DNA from: Fructobacillus cardui
GTDB lineage: Bacteria > Bacillota > Bacilli > Lactobacillales > Lactobacillaceae
Assembly (NCBI RefSeq): GCF_023218935.1
Contig: NZ_JAJIAL010000008.1
DNA: 64,000 bases
Reading direction: 5' to 3' (one strand)
Position 1 is the first letter of the stretch. Each line of letters begins with the position of its first letter. A program made the position numbers and the translations under genes. Positions 35,341-43,940 of this stretch are shown in pieces. A model generated the notes under the pieces. It saw nothing but the letters and a program-made list of their open reading frames with translations. It was not told where the DNA came from and ran no database searches.

Positions 35341-35637
35341 TTATTCAGCGTCGCGCCTGACGATCATTTGACGCAAGATGTCAGATGAAATCTTAGCCAA
35401 ACGGTCAAATTCAGTTACTGCTTCGTCTGATGCAGCGTTGAAGTTGACGACGTGGTAAGTACCTTCACGGTAACCAGCGATTTCGTAAGCGAAACGACGG
35501 TTAGACCAGTCAGCTGACTTGATAATTTCCGCACCGTTGTCAGCCAAGATCTTGTCAAAGCGTTCAACGAGCGCCTTTTTTGCATTTGCTTCCATGTCAG
35601 GGCGAATAATGTATGTTAATTCGTATGCTGTAGCCAT
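35341..35637 (-). CDS. rpsF: Small ribosomal subunit protein bS6
   Basis: 98 residues, MATAYELTYIIRPDMEANAKKALVERF... and the C-terminal RRDAE. ATG 35637 has AAAGGAGG 8 nt upstream; a frame open to 35712 crosses the regulatory leader and is not used. First gene of its operon, probably autoregulated by the bS6:bS18 complex on the leader. Confidence 0.96.
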   Translation of the reverse strand: MATAYELTYIIRPDMEANAKKALVERFDKILADNGAEIIKSADWSNRRFAYEIAGYREGTYHVVNFNAASDEAVTEFDRLAKISSDILRQMIVRRDAE

Positions 35638-35645
35638 GTATTTTT

Positions 35646-35704
35646 CCTCCTTTTGGTCTCTGGCAGCCAAACGGCTGCAAGGAGTGCGTGCATTCTTTGC
35701 ACTC
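35646..35704 (-). promoter_or_regulatory. bS6:bS18-binding leader motif
   Basis: In the rpsF leader CUCCUU pairs with the Shine-Dalgarno AAGGAG (35684-35679 with 35652-35647) and encloses a hairpin GCAGCC-GUUU-GGCUGC plus an unpaired CAGAGACCAA. A hairpin GAGUGC / GCACUC precedes it. The CCG-containing hairpin near the SD is the known layout of this autoregulatory element. Confidence 0.7.
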
Positions 35705-35714
35705 ACATCCATTT

Positions 35715-35743
35715 ACTATACTAAATCAGGCGTCTTTTTGCAA
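35715..35743 (-). promoter_or_regulatory. rpsF operon promoter
   Basis: Minus strand TTGCAA (35738-35743), 17 bp, TATAGT (35715-35720). Confidence 0.65.
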
Positions 35744-35781
35744 GCACAACATCGTTTTCCACCGTTAGCTAATTAGACGAA

Positions 35782-35817
35782 AGGAGTCGGCCATTTCTGA
35801 CCGACTCCTGATTTTTT
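35782..35817 (-). terminator. Terminator of the MFS-NhaC operon
   Basis: Stem GGAGTCGG / CCGACTCC. The stronger T-run (TGATTTTTT) is on the plus strand; on the minus strand only TTTCG follows, so it may end the antiporter message less sharply. Confidence 0.65.
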
Positions 35818-35833
35818 ATATCGAGTAAATAAC

Positions 35834-37207
35834 TTATTTGGCCACTTCGTCTTGGGAAGCCTGACGCAATCCGATTCCGGTCAAAGCCGAAAGCAATGAA
35901 AAGACAGGTGAGAACAAGGCTAAGAAGGTAAAGGGCACGAAGGACAAGACTGGCACGTGAAGCGTCTGGCTTGCAAAGGCCCCGGCAACGCCCCATGGGA
36001 CCAGGTAGTTAGCAATCGCTCCCGAATCTTCCATAGCCCGCGACAACGCTAATGGTGACAAACCAAAGCGCTTATAGTCTTCCTTAAAAATTTGTCCAGG
36101 CAACATCACTGAAAGGTACTGTTCACCCACTAAGAAGTTCGTAGCAATCCCCGTCAACAAGGTTGCAAAGACGATGGACTTCTGACTCTTCAGGTACGAA
36201 ACAATTGGGTTCATCACTGCTCGTAAAATACCAAGGTTTGATAAGAGACCACCCAGGGCCAAGGCCAACATGATCAACATGATGGTTTCCATCATCGCCG
36301 TCATCCCACCACGGTCCAACAAGGCGACCAGCGTCGCATTCGTTGATGGCGTCTTGTAACCGTTAACCACCAAGTTCGCCCAGGCCTTCAAAGAGTGTCC
36401 GGACAACAAGTAATAAGCCGTGTTGACCACCACATTAATCAACAATGATGGAATCGCCGGAATCTTAGCCAAGGCCGAAATTAGAATCAAGGCAATTGGC
36501 ACGATCGTCCACCAGGTTGGCTGAATCAACTGCGTGACCGCTACCGTCTTGACGCTAACCCCACCTGTATGGTGGGCCGAAAAGCCAAAGACAAAGGCTA
36601 AAATCAGCGTAACTACCATGGCCGGCAAGGTTGTCCACATCAAGTTTTTCAAGTGAGCAAAGAGATCAGTACCAGAAACGGCGGCCGCCAAATTAGTCGA
36701 GTCTGCCAATGGTGAGCTCTTATCCCCGAAGATAGCACCGGAAATAATCATCCCCGCTACCAAGGCTGGGTTAAAGCCAAGGGTTGTTCCAACACCCATC
36801 AGGGCCACCCCGACCGTTGACATCGTCGTAAAGGCAGAACCAATCATCGTTCCAACCAACGCAGAGGTTAACAGCGCCGTTGGCAAGAACCAAGCTGGGT
36901 TAATCAGCTTAAAGCCCAACCAAATCATGGTTGGAATCACGCCCGTCCCCAACCAAAGGGCAATCATTGAGCCAATCAGCAAGAACAAGAACAAAGGCGC
37001 AATCCCGGCCTCAATTCCCTTAATCAAGGCCGCCTGCGCGTCCTGAAAAGTGACACCCGCGAGACGCATCACCAAGATAATCCAAGCAATGGCGACCAAC
37101 AAGGGTGCAATTGGCGCAAGACCAAGGCCAATAATGCCCCCAGCCAAAATAAAAATGACACCGGCCAGAAGGCCAACTGCCAATTTACGGTTTACTTCAC
37201 GTTGCAT
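35834..37207 (-). CDS. nhaC: Na+/H+ antiporter, NhaC family
   Basis: 457 residues, about 11-12 membrane segments. Typical blocks: LVAIAWIILVMRLAGVTFQDAQAALIKGIEAGIAP, ISGAIFGDKSSPLADSTNLAAAVSGTDLFAHLKNL, and AIANYLVPWGVAGAFASQTL. The GDKSSPLADST motif is the NhaC core. Some family members exchange malate/lactate or amino acids, so the substrate is not certain. Starts 6 nt after the MFS gene, so one transcript. Confidence 0.88.
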   Translation of the reverse strand: MQREVNRKLAVGLLAGVIFILAGGIIGLGLAPIAPLLVAIAWIILVMRLAGVTFQDAQAALIKGIEAGIAPLFLFLLIGSMIALWLGTGVIPTMIWLGFKLINPAWFLPTALLTSALVGTMIGSAFTTMSTVGVALMGVGTTLGFNPALVAGMIISGAIFGDKSSPLADSTNLAAAVSGTDLFAHLKNLMWTTLPAMVVTLILAFVFGFSAHHTGGVSVKTVAVTQLIQPTWWTIVPIALILISALAKIPAIPSLLINVVVNTAYYLLSGHSLKAWANLVVNGYKTPSTNATLVALLDRGGMTAMMETIMLIMLALALGGLLSNLGILRAVMNPIVSYLKSQKSIVFATLLTGIATNFLVGEQYLSVMLPGQIFKEDYKRFGLSPLALSRAMEDSGAIANYLVPWGVAGAFASQTLHVPVLSFVPFTFLALFSPVFSLLSALTGIGLRQASQDEVAK

Positions 37208-37213
37208 AAAAAA

Positions 37214-38440
37214 CTATTCCTTCTTTTTTCGGGCCACAATCAACAGACCCACATTTGCCACAATCATGGCGATAAATACGGAGAAGAACAGCGGGTTAAA
37301 CCAACCATGGTCCAACATAATGCCTCCATAAAGAGGCCCAACCATTCGTCCAAGTGAAATCATAATGCTGACAAAGCCTTGTGCCTGACCAGAAACTTCC
37401 TTCGGCGTTAACTGGGCAACCCAGGCTGGAACCTGTGGTGAAGCTAGCATTTCACCCAAAGTCAGTAGCTCAAAGACCAAAACGATTTGCCAGAATTGGT
37501 TCACGAACAGCATTAAAATAAATGATGAGGCAAAGACAAAGCCACCCGTAATTACTGAGAGGCGATACGGATGCTTGTTTGCCCAAGTTGAAATTATCTT
37601 TTGAAAAAGGATAATTGTCAAGCCATTTAAGACCCAGAGGTCTGCATAATGACGTGTTGAAATCCCAATCGAGCGCAGATGCGGGGCCATAACGGTCTCC
37701 CACAACATATAAGAAAGATAAATGACAAAGAGGAAGGCTGCCAAAAACCAGAGTAACGGTGACATCTCAAACTTGGCGGGTTCCTTAACCGCTTCCTGAT
37801 TACGCGTTAAGATTGGTTCTGCATGATCTTCGTGACTGATTTCTTCGGCCTGATCATCATCCATGACTGGCGCAATGTCCGTATTGACATTAAAAATGCT
37901 GACCGCAATCCCTGTCAAAATCAGAAAAAGCGTCGCTGCCAAAAGCATTAACCACTGGAAACCGTAGTCAAAAAGATAACCAACGGCTAAGGTCCCAATT
38001 ACCACCCCAACATTGAGGACGATGTACATATTATTAAAAATAATTCGTGTGTTCTTGCCGGTGACAGTCGTTGCATAAGTATTAAGCAACGTGTTAACCG
38101 AACCAATCCCAAAGGAAGCTGTCATCATCAAAAAGGCAAAGACCGGCCAGCCATTATAGAAAAACAAGGTCACCAAGGAGAAGAAGGCAATTAAGCTGGC
38201 CCCAATCAATGTTGGATACGGTCGCCAACGGTCAAATAGCTTACCGGCAATGTAGGCTCCTAAAATATTCATCAGGGAAGAAAACAAAATGACAACACCC
38301 GACATCGTCAAATCTTGTCCCAAAGAAACGGTCATGTGGAGGGTTGTGACGGGCCAAATCATGGCATTACCAGTATTGGCGAATAAATTGGCTGTTAAGA
38401 GCCAGCGTTCTGATAATTTTTTGCTTTGAATGACTTGCAT
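37214..38440 (-). CDS. MFS transporter, drug efflux type
   Basis: 408 residues with 12 membrane segments and a long cytoplasmic loop (about 190-225) that carries acidic and His residues (APVMDDDQAEEISHEDHAEP). The DHA1-like motif A is AGKLFDRWRPYP. Substrate unknown. AAGGAGG precedes the ATG by 4-5 nt. Cotranscribed with nhaC. Two CcpA/LacI-type sites lie about 80-125 bp upstream. Confidence 0.85.
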   Translation of the reverse strand: MQVIQSKKLSERWLLTANLFANTGNAMIWPVTTLHMTVSLGQDLTMSGVVILFSSLMNILGAYIAGKLFDRWRPYPTLIGASLIAFFSLVTLFFYNGWPVFAFLMMTASFGIGSVNTLLNTYATTVTGKNTRIIFNNMYIVLNVGVVIGTLAVGYLFDYGFQWLMLLAATLFLILTGIAVSIFNVNTDIAPVMDDDQAEEISHEDHAEPILTRNQEAVKEPAKFEMSPLLWFLAAFLFVIYLSYMLWETVMAPHLRSIGISTRHYADLWVLNGLTIILFQKIISTWANKHPYRLSVITGGFVFASSFILMLFVNQFWQIVLVFELLTLGEMLASPQVPAWVAQLTPKEVSGQAQGFVSIMISLGRMVGPLYGGIMLDHGWFNPLFFSVFIAMIVANVGLLIVARKKKE

Positions 38441-38520
38441 AATCCCTCCTTATTATTACATTAGTATAACATGAATGTCCTTTCATACCCGCCTATTTGC
38501 CTTTTTTTGCCCTCAAAAAT

Positions 38521-38566
38521 GTAAGTGCTTACTTTTTTATTTAGAAAAAAATATGTAAGTGCTTAC
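38521..38566. promoter_or_regulatory. Two identical cre-like operators
   Basis: TGTAAGTGCTTACT occurs twice (dyads 38521-38532 and 38555-38566), 34 bp centre to centre. It fits the LacI-family/cre pattern TGTAARCGYTTACA except for T in place of the central C and the last base. Located between the divergent MFS-nhaC and zwf genes. Confidence 0.55.
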
Positions 38567-38615
38567 TTCTTTTTGGCTCTAAGGGTGAGAGTTTTTTTCA
38601 ATTCTGACCTTTTTG

Positions 38616-38643
38616 TGATTTTTTTGCTCATTTCCGTTATAAT
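38616..38643 (+). promoter_or_regulatory. zwf promoter
   Basis: TATAAT at 38638-38643 with a weak -35 (TGATTT at 38616-38621, 16 bp spacing; TTGTGA at 38613 is an alternative). Confidence 0.5.
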
Positions 38644-38677
38644 AATAGCGAACGCAAAATAGATAAAGGGGACTCTT

Positions 38678-40138
38678 ATGGTTGCAGAACTTAATACTTT
38701 AGTAACTTTCTTCGGCGCAACTGGTGATTTAGCCAAGCGCTTGCTTTACCCATCAGTCTTTAACTTATATAAAAAGGGCTACTTGGCAGAACACTTCGCC
38801 GTGGTTGGGACCGCTCGTCAGGACTTGACAGACGCTGAATTCCAAGACATGGTCAAGGAATCAATCTCAGCTGGTCAAGACGAAAAGCAGGTTGCTGATT
38901 TTATCGCCCACTTTTCTTACCGTGCATCTGACGTAACCGACGCTGCTGGCTACGTTGGTCTCAAGAAGGAAATCGAAAACGCCTCTAAAAAGTTTGGTGT
39001 TGTCGGCAACCGCATCTTCTACATGTCTGTTGCCCCCCGTTTCTTCGGAACAATTGCAAAGTTCTTGAAATCTGAAGGTCTTTTGGCCGACAAGGGCTAC
39101 AACCGCATTATGATTGAAAAGCCTTTCGGTACTTCTTATGCGACAGCCGAGCAACTCCAAAACGAATTAACAGAAGCCTTCAATGAAGACCAGGTTTACC
39201 GCATCGACCACTTCTTAGGTAAGGAAATGGTCTTGAACATTGCGCCATTGCGATTTGGTAACCCCCTGATTAACAATGCTTGGAACAAGGACTACATCAA
39301 GAACGTTCAAGTTACTTTGGCCGAAACATTGGGCGTTGAAGAACGCGCTGGTTACTATGATACTGCCGGTGCCCTTTTGGACATGATCCAAAACCACACG
39401 ATGCAAATTATCGGTTGGTTGGCCATGGAAGAACCAAAGGACTTCTCCGACGTTGCCATCCGTGACGCCAAGAACGCCGCCTTCTCTGCCCTTGAAATTT
39501 ATGACGAAGCCGGGGTCAACCGCTACTTCGTTCGCGGACAATATGGTGCCGGCAAGACTGCTGGTCATATTGCCTACAACCAAGAACCAGACGTTCCAGC
39601 AGATTCAAAGACAAACACTTATATCGCTGGTGAATTGCACTTCAACACCCCTCGTTGGGAAGGTGTGCCATTCTACGTCCGTTCAGGAAAGCGTATGACT
39701 AAGAAGACAACTCGCATTGACGTTGTCTTCAAGGCTGGTGCCTTCTCATTTGGCTCTGCTCAAGAACCACAAGAAACTGTGCTTTCAATCGTGGTTTCAC
39801 CAGACGAACAAATCACTTGGTCATTGAACGCCAAGGAAGTTTCTGATAACTTCAACACTCAAATGATTAAATTGAACTGGGCACCCACAGCCGAACAAAA
39901 GGCTGTTACGCCAGCACCTTACGAACGGATGCTCCACGATGCCATGGACGGCAACGGATCAAACTTTGCTGACTGGCACGGTGTTGCCACTGCCTGGAAG
40001 TTTACCGACGCCATCTCAGATGTCTACGCTGCCGACAAGGCACCGCTTGAAATCTATGAATCTGACACCATGGGTCCACAAGCCGCTGATGACCTTTTGG
40101 CCAAGAACGGCGATGCCTGGGTTTTCCGTGGCGAATAA
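38678..40138 (+). CDS. zwf: Glucose-6-phosphate dehydrogenase
   Basis: First step of the phosphoketolase route, 486 residues, the length of the Leuconostoc mesenteroides enzyme and very similar along its length. Nucleotide motif FFGATGDLAKRLLYPS, catalytic RIDHFLGKEMV (His/Lys), and EKPFGTS. The L. mesenteroides enzyme uses both NAD and NADP; the nucleotide-binding segment here is close enough that dual use is likely (inference). AAAGGGG precedes the ATG. Monocistronic. Confidence 0.97.
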   Translation: MVAELNTLVTFFGATGDLAKRLLYPSVFNLYKKGYLAEHFAVVGTARQDLTDAEFQDMVKESISAGQDEKQVADFIAHFSYRASDVTDAAGYVGLKKEIENASKKFGVVGNRIFYMSVAPRFFGTIAKFLKSEGLLADKGYNRIMIEKPFGTSYATAEQLQNELTEAFNEDQVYRIDHFLGKEMVLNIAPLRFGNPLINNAWNKDYIKNVQVTLAETLGVEERAGYYDTAGALLDMIQNHTMQIIGWLAMEEPKDFSDVAIRDAKNAAFSALEIYDEAGVNRYFVRGQYGAGKTAGHIAYNQEPDVPADSKTNTYIAGELHFNTPRWEGVPFYVRSGKRMTKKTTRIDVVFKAGAFSFGSAQEPQETVLSIVVSPDEQITWSLNAKEVSDNFNTQMIKLNWAPTAEQKAVTPAPYERMLHDAMDGNGSNFADWHGVATAWKFTDAISDVYAADKAPLEIYESDTMGPQAADDLLAKNGDAWVFRGE

Positions 40139-40150
40139 GCTTTTCAAATT

Positions 40151-40180
40151 AAGAAAGTCCACTTCAGTGGGCTTTCTTCT
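40151..40180 (+). terminator. zwf terminator
   Basis: Stem AAGAAAG-T-CCAC / GTGG-G-CTTTCTT. Confidence 0.75.
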
Positions 40181-40200
40181 TGCACCAAAATCAGTTCACA

Positions 40201-40232
40201 AAAAAAGCACTGACCTAAAGGCCAGTGCTTTT
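40201..40232 (-). terminator. Terminator of the HD-GNAT gene
   Basis: Stem AAAAAGCACTG / CAGTGCTTTTT with inner CC/GG; T-run on the minus strand. Confidence 0.8.
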
Positions 40233-40234
40233 TG

Positions 40235-41446
40235 CTAACTCAAAACTTTTTCCATTAAAATGTCACGCTGGGCATCCGTTCCCAGCTGGAACACATGGTC
40301 GGAAAAGGGCGTAAAGCCAATTTTTTGGTAAAAAGCGAGTGCGTTTTGATTGTGTTCCCAAACGCCCAACCACACCCGACTCTTGCCAAGAGCATTCGCC
40401 TGGTCAAAGGCCTGGTTCAGCAACTGCCGGCCCAAGCCAAGACGTTGAAAGGCAGCCAAGAGATAAATCCGTTCGACTTCCAGCGACGCATCGCCCTCCT
40501 CTTCTGATTGGGCTGAGCCCCAATTGACCTTTAGATAGCCTGCCAGTTCATCATTATGAAAGACAAAATAGAACTGACCGTTTGGATTCTCCACTTCGGC
40601 CAATAGTTTATCGGTAGCATAAGCGGTATCCAAGTATTCGTTTAAATCAGCCGCTGAATTATCATCAGCAAAAGTCTCCGCAAACGTTTTCCGGCTAATG
40701 TCCTGTATGTCGGCAATATCAGCCTCCGTCACTTCTTTCATCTTTGCCATAGGCTCATTTCCCCCTTGCTGCACCCGAAAGGCTGGGGCCGATAATGCTT
40801 CTGTTTCGCGTTGGAATTCAGCCAAAAAGTTTTCCATAAAGGCAGACCGCCGCTGACCTTCTTCTTGTCCGGCCGGCGTATTCAATTGATCCGCTAATTT
40901 CAATAACTTTTCATAAAAATGGTTAACAGAAGTAGTTTGGTGGTGACGGTATTGGTCCTTCGTTTGCAGTTGCACTGGTTTAATCGCTGGGTCATACAGT
41001 GGATGACCCTTTTGTCCACCATAAGCAAATGTCCGAGCAATCCCAATTGCTCCCAACGCTTCCAAGCGGTCAGCATCTTGGACATACTGCCCTAATAAGG
41101 GAAGCTTATAATGTTTTTTCAGGTTAGCGGAATAGGAAAGATGGGTAATTGTTTCGGCCACCAGCGCCTGGCCAATCGGCGTAATCCCTGACTGACAAAG
41201 CAAATCTTCAACTAAAATTTGCTGAGCGGCAACGTCAGCCACCACCTTGTCGTCAATCGTGTCGTGAAGCAAGGCCGCTGCCTCCAGGATTGCCTGGTTC
41301 TGTTCACTGACCTGACCATGATCTTCCTCATAAAGTGAGACTGCCAACCGGGCCACTTGCTTGGCGTGCAAAAAATCATGCCCAGAGGTGTCGCCCTTCA
41401 ATGTTTCTCTTGCAAAGTTTCGAAGCCCCGTTAAATCAATCGCCAC
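40235..41446 (-). CDS. HD-domain phosphohydrolase fused to GNAT acetyltransferase
   Basis: 403 residues in two parts. Residues 1-215 are a YedJ-like HD hydrolase: HDFLHAKQVARLA (first His), AALLHDTIDD (HD pair) and VQDADRLEALGAIGIARTF. Residues about 235-403 are a GNAT acetyltransferase (VTEADIADIQDISRKTFAETF ... VERIYLLAAFQRLGLGRQLLNQAF with the acetyl-CoA loop RLGLGRQL, and VWEHNQNALAFYQKIGF). GGGGG lies 12 nt before an internal ATG (40751-40753), so the second part may also be made alone. Substrates unknown. The next upstream gene is an XRE regulator on the same strand. Confidence 0.85.
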   Translation of the reverse strand: MAIDLTGLRNFARETLKGDTSGHDFLHAKQVARLAVSLYEEDHGQVSEQNQAILEAAALLHDTIDDKVVADVAAQQILVEDLLCQSGITPIGQALVAETITHLSYSANLKKHYKLPLLGQYVQDADRLEALGAIGIARTFAYGGQKGHPLYDPAIKPVQLQTKDQYRHHQTTSVNHFYEKLLKLADQLNTPAGQEEGQRRSAFMENFLAEFQRETEALSAPAFRVQQGGNEPMAKMKEVTEADIADIQDISRKTFAETFADDNSAADLNEYLDTAYATDKLLAEVENPNGQFYFVFHNDELAGYLKVNWGSAQSEEEGDASLEVERIYLLAAFQRLGLGRQLLNQAFDQANALGKSRVWLGVWEHNQNALAFYQKIGFTPFSDHVFQLGTDAQRDILMEKVLS

Positions 41447-41462
41447 TAGATATCCCTTCTAT

Positions 41463-41765
41463 TCAAAAACGCCCCTTCGTTCGAATATTTAATCGGAGCA
41501 AAAACTCTTCAAATGTCCAACCGTAGAGGTAGCAAAAAGACAATAAGAGGGTCAAATCAGGACTGACCTTCCCCGCCTCATACTTAGAAACCGCACTTTG
41601 ACAAATGTTCAACGCATCCGCCACCTGAACCTGTGTCAAATGGGCTTCCTTGCGTCCAACTTTGAGTTCGTGCGCAATCTTCTTTTGGAGCCAATAGCGA
41701 AAAGAAAGGTCTCTTAAAACTTTTTTCAAATCACCAGACGGTCCCCAGTTGAAATTTGTGACCAT
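41463..41765 (-). CDS. XRE family HTH regulator
   Basis: 100 residues. Central helix-turn-helix LTQVQVADALNICQSAVSKYEAGKVSPDLTLLLSFCYLYG (about 43-82) with a short N-terminal arm. GGAGG precedes the ATG. It lies 16 nt upstream of the HD-GNAT gene on the same strand, so the two are probably cotranscribed. Target unknown. Confidence 0.8.
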   Translation of the reverse strand: MVTNFNWGPSGDLKKVLRDLSFRYWLQKKIAHELKVGRKEAHLTQVQVADALNICQSAVSKYEAGKVSPDLTLLLSFCYLYGWTFEEFLLRLNIRTKGRF

Positions 41766-41899
41766 ATTACGTCCTCCAATGAATGAAGAGCGTAATCAAA
41801 AAATTCCTATACTAAATTCTTGCCTCTATTGTAACGAAAAACGACCGAATTTGCACCGTAGATTATCGCGCCAAGAAAAAGCCGGCTCGTTGCTAATTA

Positions 41900-41945
41900 A
41901 AAGGCCCCGAATACTGATTTTTCAGCAATTCGGAGCACTTTTTAA
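41900..41945 (-). terminator. Terminator of the YagU-like gene
   Basis: Stem GCTCCGAAT / ATTCGGGGC with inner TGA / TCA; the loop carries CTGATTTT. TTTT on the minus strand. Confidence 0.6.
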
Positions 41946-41957
41946 CAAGATTAATTT

Positions 41958-42452
41958 TTATAGGTAAATACCAGAAATGGGTAATCCAAGAGCCACCAAG
42001 TAAACGGCCCAACCAAAGATTAAATAACCAACCATTTCGACCGCTAATTCGTAAACAGAACGATGCCAGAAAAACGGAATCGTCTTAAAAGCTGGTAGAA
42101 AAAGAATATCAACCACGATCCAAAGAACGAAGCCAAACATCGTGCCCAGCCCATAGGTCAAACGACCATCAAAGTTAGCAGCCAAAACAAAGAAGATGGC
42201 CACCAACATCGAATAAACATAATAAACACTTAAGGAAACGACCGGGATCCTCTGATTACCAGCAACGATCAAGCTTTTTTGTGCCTCTTTTTTAGTCAAA
42301 CCGAGTTGCTGTAAGAAAATCGCAATCGGCCCATTTTGGGTGGCCATTTGGCTGCGAGGAGGCAGGGTTTTCGTCCAACCGAATCGGACCATGCCGCCAA
42401 ACAAACCGGCCAGGGCACCAACCCAAGCTGCATTAAAAATGATGTTGAACAT
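41958..42452 (-). CDS. YagU-like (DUF1440) membrane protein
   Basis: 164 residues, four hydrophobic segments. The start MFNIIFNAAWVGALAGLFGGMVRFGWTKTLPPRSQ with its WTKTLPPR motif and the WHRSVYELAVEMVGYLIFGWAV end match the YagU family, linked in E. coli to acid resistance. ATG 42452 has GAGGAG 11 nt upstream. Function here not established. Confidence 0.7.
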   Translation of the reverse strand: MFNIIFNAAWVGALAGLFGGMVRFGWTKTLPPRSQMATQNGPIAIFLQQLGLTKKEAQKSLIVAGNQRIPVVSLSVYYVYSMLVAIFFVLAANFDGRLTYGLGTMFGFVLWIVVDILFLPAFKTIPFFWHRSVYELAVEMVGYLIFGWAVYLVALGLPISGIYL

Positions 42453-42550
42453 AGAACTGTTTCTCCTCAAATAATTCTTTTTAATCATAACACTTTGCCC
42501 TTAGAAAAAGCAGTGTTATAATGCAGAAAAAGACGATAGGAGTCACATTT

Positions 42551-43099
42551 ATGCAGATTCAAGTGACAACAGAAGATGGCTACTTGCCAGACGCTTATAG
42601 CAAGTTTGCCAACGATAGCGAAAAATCAGGTCGCTACCCCATTCAATCATTTCCCTTTGAGGTGACAGACCTCCCCGCTGGCACCAAGTACCTGTCCTGG
42701 GCTTTCATTGATTTTGATTCAATTCCCGTGATGGGTTTTCCCTGGATTCATTGGCTAGCTGCCAACTACCCGGTGACTCAAGACACGGTCTCAATACCAG
42801 CGAACTTAGCCCAACTCGCTGCTAATCATGAAACAGACGTTGTCAATGACGGCTTCGTCCAGGGGGAAAATTCCTCTTATTCTCGCTATATTCAAGAAAA
42901 AGATTCCAAACTCAAACAGACTTATATCGGTCCCGTACCACCAGACCATGACCACCGTTACACCCTGATGGTGATTGCTTGCAAAGAGAAATTACCCGTG
43001 AAAGCCGGATTTTTCTTAAACGAACTTCATCACTTAAAGCAAGACAATCCAGCCATCATTTTGGCTGATACAAGTGTTGATATCTTAGCCAAAGCCTAG
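42551..43099 (+). CDS. PEBP/YbhB-YbcL family protein
   Basis: 182 residues, cytoplasmic. PEBP signatures: SWAFIDFDSIPVMGFPWIHWLAANYP (the D-x-D and H-W ligand-site motif) and GPVPPDHDHRYTLMVIAC. Binds anionic ligands in known members; role in bacteria unclear. ATG 42551 has AGGAG 8 nt upstream. A degraded copy of its last codons lies 42 nt past the stop. Confidence 0.85.
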   Translation: MQIQVTTEDGYLPDAYSKFANDSEKSGRYPIQSFPFEVTDLPAGTKYLSWAFIDFDSIPVMGFPWIHWLAANYPVTQDTVSIPANLAQLAANHETDVVNDGFVQGENSSYSRYIQEKDSKLKQTYIGPVPPDHDHRYTLMVIACKEKLPVKAGFFLNELHHLKQDNPAIILADTSVDILAKA

Positions 43100-43165
43100 T
43101 GGTTTTCACCAATAGCCAACGACTGACCGAAAACGACGCTTGTTGATATCTTGGCCACAGCTTAA
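43075..43165 (+). repeat. Duplicated 3' end of the PEBP gene
   Basis: The final 25 nt of the gene (43075-43099) recur at 43141-43165 with four differences; both read VDILA(K/T)A-stop in frame. The rest of the second copy is missing. Confidence 0.7.
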
Positions 43166-43418
43166 CGAGTATCACCGTAAAAACACTTTTTAAAAGTTTA
43201 AGTTTCACATTTTTTGTCTAAGAAATGCTTAAGCTTGTCCTGGTCATTTTTTTCTTTGGTATACTTAACCCTTGGATGGCACTTGCAAATCCTGATTTTT
43301 TCAGGAGTACTCGGTGAAACTTTTTCATATAAAGCTGTCAATCAACTACTGCGTTTTTTGACAACCCGGAAACAAGTTCTATATCCTGGTATTTAAGATA
43401 CAAACGGAGGATTGTCTG
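43100..43418. other. 319-bp intergenic region with a candidate promoter
   Basis: Besides the PEBP tail copy it holds an extended -10 TGGTATACT (-10 at 43259-43264) and a small hairpin CCTGA / TCAGG (43291-43305) containing CTGATTTT. A second possible promoter is TTGACA near 43357 with TATATC 16 bp on. Either would drive the gene at 43419. Confidence 0.4.
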
Positions 43419-43928
43419 TTGAAAATTAAACGCGAAAATATGAAAGATTACTATACTTTCTCCTCGACTGCCGAACTAACACTGTTCTTGGGCATCGAGC
43501 GTGAAACGCTCTTTCAACGAGCTAAGATGCGCGGGATTGATTTAAACGGCACGTATACCGAAGAAGAATTAACGGCGTTAAAGCCCGCCAAAAAGTCTGC
43601 TCTTGCTGATTTAAGCATCGATAGCGAAGCTGAAATCGAAATCTTAAAAATGCGTCTGGAAATGTTGGAGTCTCAGCTTGGCTATAAGGACCGACAACTC
43701 GATGATCGCAAACAGCACATCGATACCTTAAAGTCGACCTTGGAAAAGGCCGAACAGAACCTGGAAAAAACGCAAACAACCGTTGACCAACAACAACATA
43801 TTCAAATGGCAACCCTGTCACAGTTAGACAAGGTTACCTCTCGTGTCCAACGAATTGAAATGGAAGACGAGCAAAAAAAGCACTGGTGGTCTCGTAGCAA
43901 AAAAGACAAGAACAACCAGAGCAAGTAA
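43419..43928 (+). CDS. HTH and coiled-coil protein, DUF536-like
   Basis: 169 residues. The N-terminal 55 residues (MKDYYTFSSTAELTLFLGIERETLFQRAKMRGIDLNGTYTEEEL) look like a MerR/excisionase-type helix-turn-helix. Residues 70-150 form a long charged coiled coil (EAEIEILKMRLEMLESQLGYKDRQLDDRKQHIDTLKSTLEKAEQNLEK). The basic tail ends HWWSRSKKDKN. This plan matches DUF536-type proteins, common on lactobacillus plasmids near replication genes. Start is TTG with GGAGG 8 nt upstream; ATG 43440 lacks one. Function unknown. Confidence 0.7.
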   Translation: MKIKRENMKDYYTFSSTAELTLFLGIERETLFQRAKMRGIDLNGTYTEEELTALKPAKKSALADLSIDSEAEIEILKMRLEMLESQLGYKDRQLDDRKQHIDTLKSTLEKAEQNLEKTQTTVDQQQHIQMATLSQLDKVTSRVQRIEMEDEQKKHWWSRSKKDKNNQSK

Positions 43929-43940
43929 AAATCTAGACCT

